From assembly GCA_021785795.1 (NCBI GenBank), contig JAJYEK010000039.1:1-29382 (forward strand): a DNA stretch of 29,382 nt, given 5' to 3'. The first letter of the stretch is position 1. Each line of letters opens with the position of its first letter. Position numbers and translations under genes: made by a program. Shown piece after piece: positions 25,211-29,382 of this stretch. Under the pieces are notes generated by a model that saw only the letters and a list, made by a program, of their open reading frames with translations, was not told the DNA's origin and did not search any database. Origin of the DNA: Pseudomonadota bacterium (GTDB lineage: Bacteria; Pseudomonadota; Gammaproteobacteria; Acidiferrobacterales; UBA6901).

Positions 25211-25914
25211 AAAAGCGGCTGCTGGGCCTCGCGTCGGAACCGTACCGGCAAACGGGCCGCTTCAACTACCATTGGGCCCGAGGCAAGCTACGGGGCGACC
25301 CGATTTTTTCCGCGCTACTTGACCGGCCGATGCTTCCCGACAACGCGCGCATCCTGGATCTGGGCTGCGGCCGGGGCCTGCTCGCTGCCTGGCTTCTGGC
25401 TGCGGAGCAACTGGCGGCCCTCGGAGAATGGAAGGGCAGCCCGCTGCCGCCCACGGGCTTGCGCTTCCGCGGCGTCGAATTGATGGAACGTGAGGCAATC
25501 TGCGGGAATCTGGCGTTGCAGCCGCTGCACGGTGAACGTGTGCAGTTGAGTGGTGGCGATATGCGAGACGTCGCTCTGGCCGATGCCGATGTGATCACGA
25601 TTCTAGACGTTCTGCACTACGTGTCGTATGCCGAACAGGATCGCCTGCTGGAGAGAATCCGGTCAGCAATCGGCACCCACGGGCTGTTCGTGACCCGCGT
25701 TGGCGATGCCGGCGGCGGGATGCGCTTTGCCTATAGCCAAGCGGTCGATACCTGCATGTCTTTCCTACAGGGCCATCGCCTGACACGCATGTGGTGCCGA
25801 CCGCTTTCCAGCTGGATGCGCGCCCTCCAGGAACGCGGCTTTGCAGTAGACGCCGTTCCCATGAGCAGCGGTACGCCTTTCGCCAACATCATGCTGATCG
25901 CGCGCGGGGTCTGA
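25195..25914 (+). CDS. Class I SAM-dependent methyltransferase
   Basis: A 239-aa protein with the SAM-binding motif I ILDLGCGRGLLAAWLL (53-61 onward), an acidic residue after the second strand (RGVELMEREA) and motif LDVLHYV near 140. It begins inside the deacetylase gene and is the last gene of the plus-strand operon. The target cannot be read from the sequence; by context it is the aryl head group, the acyl chain or its sugar. It converges with the minus-strand operon 163 bp further on, with no clear terminator hairpin plus U-run between them, only repeated GATCCG words. Confidence 0.8.
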   Translation: MQTGLKKRLLGLASEPYRQTGRFNYHWARGKLRGDPIFSALLDRPMLPDNARILDLGCGRGLLAAWLLAAEQLAALGEWKGSPLPPTGLRFRGVELMEREAICGNLALQPLHGERVQLSGGDMRDVALADADVITILDVLHYVSYAEQDRLLERIRSAIGTHGLFVTRVGDAGGGMRFAYSQAVDTCMSFLQGHRLTRMWCRPLSSWMRALQERGFAVDAVPMSSGTPFANIMLIARGV

Positions 25915-26077
25915 TCCGTCCGGAACGAACGATCCGGTCCGATCCGAAGGTATAGCTGCGTACCTCCGTCCCGCCGCCGAAGGCTGCAACGCTGCAAGCC
26001 GGTTCGGCAATCGCCGACGGCATCGTGTGCGCCACGCTCCGCCGCACGGAAAATTCCGGACGGCGGCGCAACAATGG

Positions 26078-26962
26078 TCAGACGGGTAAAAACGGCAGCG
26101 TGAGGCCATTCGCCCGCAACCAGCGGGCGTACCGAAGGAAGTCCTTCTGCTGCGAGGCACTAAGCCGCCGGTACAGCGCATGTGCCGCATCTCGCAGCGA
26201 CTTGTCTGGATCACGGCGAGCAGCGCTTTTAAAGATCACCATGAACGGCGCAAGCGCCGTTGCGTATCGTGTCACCTCTTCACCGAACACCCCGGCGGCG
26301 CACGACAGTTCTTCGACGCTAAACGCCGCCTGAAGCGAATTCAGATAGTCGCGGGTGAATGTTTCCGGCTGGACGTCGCTGCGGTCGTTGGCAAAAAATC
26401 GCTGGGTGGCAACTCGCTTCAGGCGCCCGAAGTCGATCAGATACAGGCCGCCGCCAGATTTCAGCACACGCCGTGCCGCGTGCAGTGCGTCTGACAGCGC
26501 CGCCTCGTCGGGCAGATGGTGCAGCGACATGGTCGACATCACGCAGTCGAAAGCGCCGTCAGGAAATGCCGCGAGCGTGGTCATGTCGCCCAAGACAGCC
26601 TCGATGTTGGCCACACCACAACGTTCAATTGTCTGGCGCGCACGCTCAAGCATTTCATTAGACACGTCGAGCCCGACAAAATGAGCCTTCGGATTGAGCC
26701 GTGCGACCTGCACGAGCTGATTGGCCGGACCACAGCCCAGGTCCAGCACGCGGTCGCCGGGACGCACCAGCGGCGCGATCTGCAAGGCCTGGTATAGATA
26801 AATGGAAGCGAGAAATCCGTCCTCGCGGCCAGCGAGTTCAAATGCCTCGCTTTGCGCAAGGCTGTCAACACCAGACAAATCCGGTTCTTGAACCCGCGGC
26901 AGGACCCGCCGCGACAGGCATTCGACCAACAGGTGTGCGAGCATGGCCGGTCCGCTGGACAT
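26078..26962 (-). CDS. Class I SAM-dependent methyltransferase
   Basis: A 294-aa protein with motif I VLDLGCGPANQLVQVA (72-79 onward), VGLDVSNEML (second strand with the ribose-binding Asp), and motif LHHLPDEAAL typical of small-molecule methyltransferases. An N-terminal helical extension of about 65 residues and a C-terminal helical domain may bind substrate. AAGGT lies before the ATG. It is the last gene of the minus-strand unit, 37 bp after the UbiE-like gene. Function by context: methylation in polyene or quinone-like product tailoring; not assignable further. Confidence 0.8.
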   Translation of the reverse strand: MSSGPAMLAHLLVECLSRRVLPRVQEPDLSGVDSLAQSEAFELAGREDGFLASIYLYQALQIAPLVRPGDRVLDLGCGPANQLVQVARLNPKAHFVGLDVSNEMLERARQTIERCGVANIEAVLGDMTTLAAFPDGAFDCVMSTMSLHHLPDEAALSDALHAARRVLKSGGGLYLIDFGRLKRVATQRFFANDRSDVQPETFTRDYLNSLQAAFSVEELSCAAGVFGEEVTRYATALAPFMVIFKSAARRDPDKSLRDAAHALYRRLSASQQKDFLRYARWLRANGLTLPFLPV

Positions 26963-26999
26963 GCCGGTTTACCTTGAGGCGCAGGCAGCCATAGCCACC

Positions 27000-27776
27000 C
27001 TATTCCGGCTTGGCGGCCTGGTATTCGGCGAGGATGCTCAAACCCCGGACTTCGCTATAGCAGCGCACGCCGCAGAATCCGCTCGCCTCGAGCGTGGCGA
27101 TTACCTGTGCCCGCGGCACGCAGGCTTCAATCGTATCCCAGTAATATCGCCAGAGCTGCGGCGTGTTCCTCTTGTTCCCGACCAACCGGGCAAGCGCGGG
27201 CACCACCCCCTTCATATAGGTCTTGAGCAGAATTCGCCCCAACCTGCTTTCCGGGCAGGTGATCTCCAGGATGCATAGTTTTGCGCCTGGCTTCATCACC
27301 CTATGGAATTCGCGGAAAGCCACGGAGAGATCGCTGATGTGGCGCAGCGCATACCCCATGCTGAGGAAGTCGAAATGGTTGTCCGGAAAAGGTATGTCCT
27401 CGGCCCGCCCTTCCACCAGCGTTACGCTCTCCGGAACCTTGGCGTTGCGCATCATTCCCAGGCTCGGATCGACGCCGGCGACAAACCCGCCACTGCCGGT
27501 TATGCGCGCCGCCTGGCGGGCGACCAAACCCGTACCCACCCCGACGTCCACCACTTTCATGCCGGGCCGGAGCCCGGCGCGCAAGAGCGCCTGGCCGCGA
27601 TACCAGAAACCGGTTCCGAGACCCAGGATGCGTTCCATGCGATCGTAGTCTTCTGCCGTGCTGTCGAACATCGCGCGCACAAAGCCGCTGCGCGACGCTT
27701 CATCCGCGTAATAGCTGGTCAGAGGCCGATGCGGCACCTGCTCAGATTGGGAGACGGTATTGTGATGCTTTTCCAT
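27000..27776 (-). CDS. UbiE/COQ5-like C-methyltransferase
   Basis: A 258-aa methyltransferase resembling UbiE: the fold starts VRAMFDSTAEDYDRMERIL, motif I is VVDVGVGTGLVARQA (75-83 onward), then VAGVDPSLGMM, EDIPFPDNHFDFLSMGYALR and FREFHRVMKPGAKLCILEI. AGAGGGG lies 7 bases before the ATG. It follows the ketosynthase gene by 30 bp and precedes a second methyltransferase. True UbiE acts in ubiquinone synthesis and usually neighbours ubiJ/ubiB; here the cluster context argues for a pathway-specific paralogue acting on an aromatic ring or polyketide. I do not assign the ubiE name. Confidence 0.82.
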   Translation of the reverse strand: MEKHHNTVSQSEQVPHRPLTSYYADEASRSGFVRAMFDSTAEDYDRMERILGLGTGFWYRGQALLRAGLRPGMKVVDVGVGTGLVARQAARITGSGGFVAGVDPSLGMMRNAKVPESVTLVEGRAEDIPFPDNHFDFLSMGYALRHISDLSVAFREFHRVMKPGAKLCILEITCPESRLGRILLKTYMKGVVPALARLVGNKRNTPQLWRYYWDTIEACVPRAQVIATLEASGFCGVRCYSEVRGLSILAEYQAAKPE

Positions 27777-27806
27777 GCAATCCCCTCTTGCTGATCCGGT
27801 CGACAG

Positions 27807-29060
27807 TCAGTCCGTTCGCCGGAACACCAGAACGGCGTTGCTGCCGCCAAAGGCAAAGGAATTGCTGATAGCCGCCCCAAAGGAAACATTTTGCAACCCG
27901 TCGCCCATCACGTGACGCACACCCTCGCAGTCCGCCGAGACCTGCTGCAAGTGGGCGGTTGGAGGAATCTGCTGCTTTGTCAGCGCCAGCACGGTAATCA
28001 CCGCCTCCATGGCACCGGCCGCACCGAGCATGTGTCCGTGCATCGACTTCGTTGAACTCACATGCAGTCGGGGCGCAGCCTCTCCAAAGGCAGTTCTAAG
28101 GGCGCTGACCTCGATCGGGTCGCCTTCCTGGGTTGCCGTTCCGTGCGCATTCACGTAACCCACATCGGCCGGAACCAGGCCGGCTTCGCGCATGGCGGCC
28201 TCGATCGCCCTGACCTGTCCGCCGGCGTCAGGACGCACGAGATGGCTGCGGTCGCAGCTCTGCCCGTAACCGGCCAACTCGCAATAAATGCGTGCGCCAC
28301 GGGACACCGCAAGATCCCAATCTTCCAGCACCAAGGCAGCGCCGCCCTCGCCGAGCACCAGCCCGGTGCGCCCCACCTGGAACGGACGACAGGCCCTGAA
28401 TGCGGTCTCATCATCGCCGTCAGCAACAACCCGCATGGCGTCCCATGCCAGCATGACAGACAGCGCCAGAGGTGCTTCGGAACCGCCGGCAACAACCAGC
28501 TTGTCGCTCCCGGACCGAATACGCCGATACGCCTCGCCGATAGAAACAGCCGACGAGGCACAGGCGACTGAATAGGTCAGGCAGGCACCGCCCAGTCCGA
28601 GCGCGATCGCGAGGTTTGACGCAGCCGCATTGTTCATCGCCAGCGCAACGGTCAGCGGCGACATACGGCGCTTCCCGCGCTCAAAAAAATCCGTGTATCC
28701 CTTTTCATAGGTCAGTGCGCCGCCCACCCCGGTCCCCCAGGAAACTCCGTACTCGCAGGAACCCGCTCCCTTGCGCGGCAGCCCTGCGTCACCCCAAGCC
28801 GAGAACGCCGCTGCGAGGCCGAGCTGGCTGTAGCGATCCGTCACGCTCGACAGCGCTCGGCCGATGGTCTGCTCCGGGCTAAACGATGCACAACGAACCG
28901 CAGGTTGGGCCAACTCGGTCGGCGATGCGGGATGACGGTACAGGGCTACCGCGGATTCGCCGCGCATGATGCGGGCGAAAAAGTCCTCAGTATCGCCGCC
29001 AAAAGGACTGACCAGGCCAACGCCAGTCACGGCGACCCTGCGGGGCCCGGATCTACTCAT
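27807..29060 (-). CDS. Beta-ketoacyl-ACP synthase (KAS II-like)
   Basis: A 417-aa condensing enzyme. The thiolase-fold triad is intact: nucleophile C167 (YSVACASSAVSIG), H306 (NAHGTATQEGD) and H343 with K338 (STKSMHGHMLGAAGA). The C-terminal SNSFAFGGSNAVLVF loop is family standard. It should elongate ACP-bound acyl chains with malonyl-ACP. Its start overlaps the ACP stop by 8 bases, which couples the two. With the ketoreductase and two dehydratases on the other side of the window it completes a dissociated type II extension set, as in APE systems. The usual TGH of the last histidine motif is HGH here. No second, chain-length partner KS is seen in the window. Confidence 0.92.
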   Translation of the reverse strand: MSRSGPRRVAVTGVGLVSPFGGDTEDFFARIMRGESAVALYRHPASPTELAQPAVRCASFSPEQTIGRALSSVTDRYSQLGLAAAFSAWGDAGLPRKGAGSCEYGVSWGTGVGGALTYEKGYTDFFERGKRRMSPLTVALAMNNAAASNLAIALGLGGACLTYSVACASSAVSIGEAYRRIRSGSDKLVVAGGSEAPLALSVMLAWDAMRVVADGDDETAFRACRPFQVGRTGLVLGEGGAALVLEDWDLAVSRGARIYCELAGYGQSCDRSHLVRPDAGGQVRAIEAAMREAGLVPADVGYVNAHGTATQEGDPIEVSALRTAFGEAAPRLHVSSTKSMHGHMLGAAGAMEAVITVLALTKQQIPPTAHLQQVSADCEGVRHVMGDGLQNVSFGAAISNSFAFGGSNAVLVFRRTD

Positions 29061-29298
29061 TTAGGGCAGAAGGCTTGTACTGTTCCACCAGCGCGACCAG
29101 CTGGCCGACAGTCTCGGGCGTCGGCACATCCTCAGGCAGCCGGAAATCGTATTTGTCCTCCAGTTCCATCATCAGCTCGAGGAGCGCCATCGAATCAATG
29201 CCGATCTCGTCAAGCCTGCTCTCCAGCGCCAAATGCTCCGGCGGGTTATCGAAATGTCGATCGAGATAGGCCTTGATCGGTTCAAGCCTGTTATCCAT
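29053..29298 (-). CDS. Acyl carrier protein
   Basis: An 81-aa carrier protein with the phosphopantetheine attachment site S36 in DEIGIDSMALLELMMELEDK and an acidic helix II. It differs from housekeeping AcpP (DSL), having DSM, as expected for a pathway-specific carrier. AGAGG lies about 7 bases before the ATG at 29298. Its stop overlaps the ketosynthase start, and its start overlaps the end of an upstream partial frame. It would carry the starter and growing polyene chain for the ligase, KS, KR and DH of this cluster. Confidence 0.92.
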   Translation of the reverse strand: MDNRLEPIKAYLDRHFDNPPEHLALESRLDEIGIDSMALLELMMELEDKYDFRLPEDVPTPETVGQLVALVEQYKPSALNE

Positions 29299-29382
29299 AG
29301 AAGCGCCTCTGTTGAAACTTGTGTGGGTAACCATAGAGCAGAACCGCACCGACCGCCGGCTTGGCCATCATGATTGACAGGA
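29291..29382 (-). CDS. 3' end of an upstream CDS (partial)
   Basis: From the right edge of the window a minus-strand frame is open for 29 codons (ending KFQQRRFYG) and stops at TAA 29293-29291, 8 bases inside the ACP gene (ATGGATAA). An overlap of this kind matches the others in the cluster, so it is probably the C-terminus of the preceding gene of the same operon. Too little is present for a function. Confidence 0.45.
   Translation of the reverse strand, partial: LSIMMAKPAVGAVLLYGYPHKFQQRRFYG

Noticed and set aside
27000..27776. Calling the UbiE-like gene ubiE
   Set aside because: The neighbours are a ketosynthase and another methyltransferase, not ubiJ/ubiB, so a pathway-specific paralogue is more likely even though coq7 is in the same window.

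Overview
The window looks like a chromosomal segment of a GC-rich gammaproteobacterium. Evidence is an rrn leader with boxA/boxC, the neighbourhood 16S - tyrS - anmK - erpA - argC, rplM-rpsI, a COQ7-type ubiquinone hydroxylase and an outer-membrane porin. I cannot name genus or species from sequence alone.

Bases 1-12491 are mostly housekeeping. On the minus strand are the 5' end of a 16S rRNA gene with its promoters and antitermination leader, tyrS, an argC - coiled-coil membrane protein - bactofilin - erpA group closed by a terminator, a porin with its own promoter and terminator, tRNA-Gln(CTG), and rplM-rpsI. anmK runs on the plus strand. A relic with IS21-like terminal repeats fills about 9540-10080. 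It is followed by a [2Fe-2S] ferredoxin-like gene (minus), then a GlcF-like Fe-S protein and coq7 (plus).

Bases 13130-29382 hold most of a lipid-like polyene pathway resembling aryl polyene (APE)/xanthomonadin clusters, arranged as three transcription units. Unit A (minus, 14688-13130) encodes two hotdog dehydratases and a FabG-like ketoreductase. Unit B (plus, 17092-25914) is tightly overlapped: PAP2 phosphatase, COG4648-like membrane protein, AMP-forming ligase, an unidentified frame, a LpxL/HtrB-like acyltransferase, a LolA-like protein, an MMPL exporter, a NodB deacetylase and a methyltransferase. Unit C (minus, 29298-26078 and beyond the right edge) encodes an acyl carrier protein, a ketosynthase and two methyltransferases. 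The likely logic is: the ligase loads a starter acid on the carrier protein, KS/KR/DH extend and dehydrate it to a conjugated polyene, methyltransferases, deacetylase and phosphatase tailor head group or anchor, the acyltransferase attaches it to a lipid, and LolA-like plus MMPL proteins move it to the outer membrane. No ammonia-lyase or other starter-forming enzyme, second ketosynthase, thioesterase or glycosyltransferase is recognisable in the window.

Between units A and B sits an IS605/IS1341-type element whose tnpB carries two lesions: an amber stop at codon 4 and Asp-to-Asn at the first RuvC catalytic position. Three stretches of 0.6-0.8 kb around the pathway (12492-13129, 14689-15495, 19847-20510) hold no recognisable gene and may be decayed or unknown genes.
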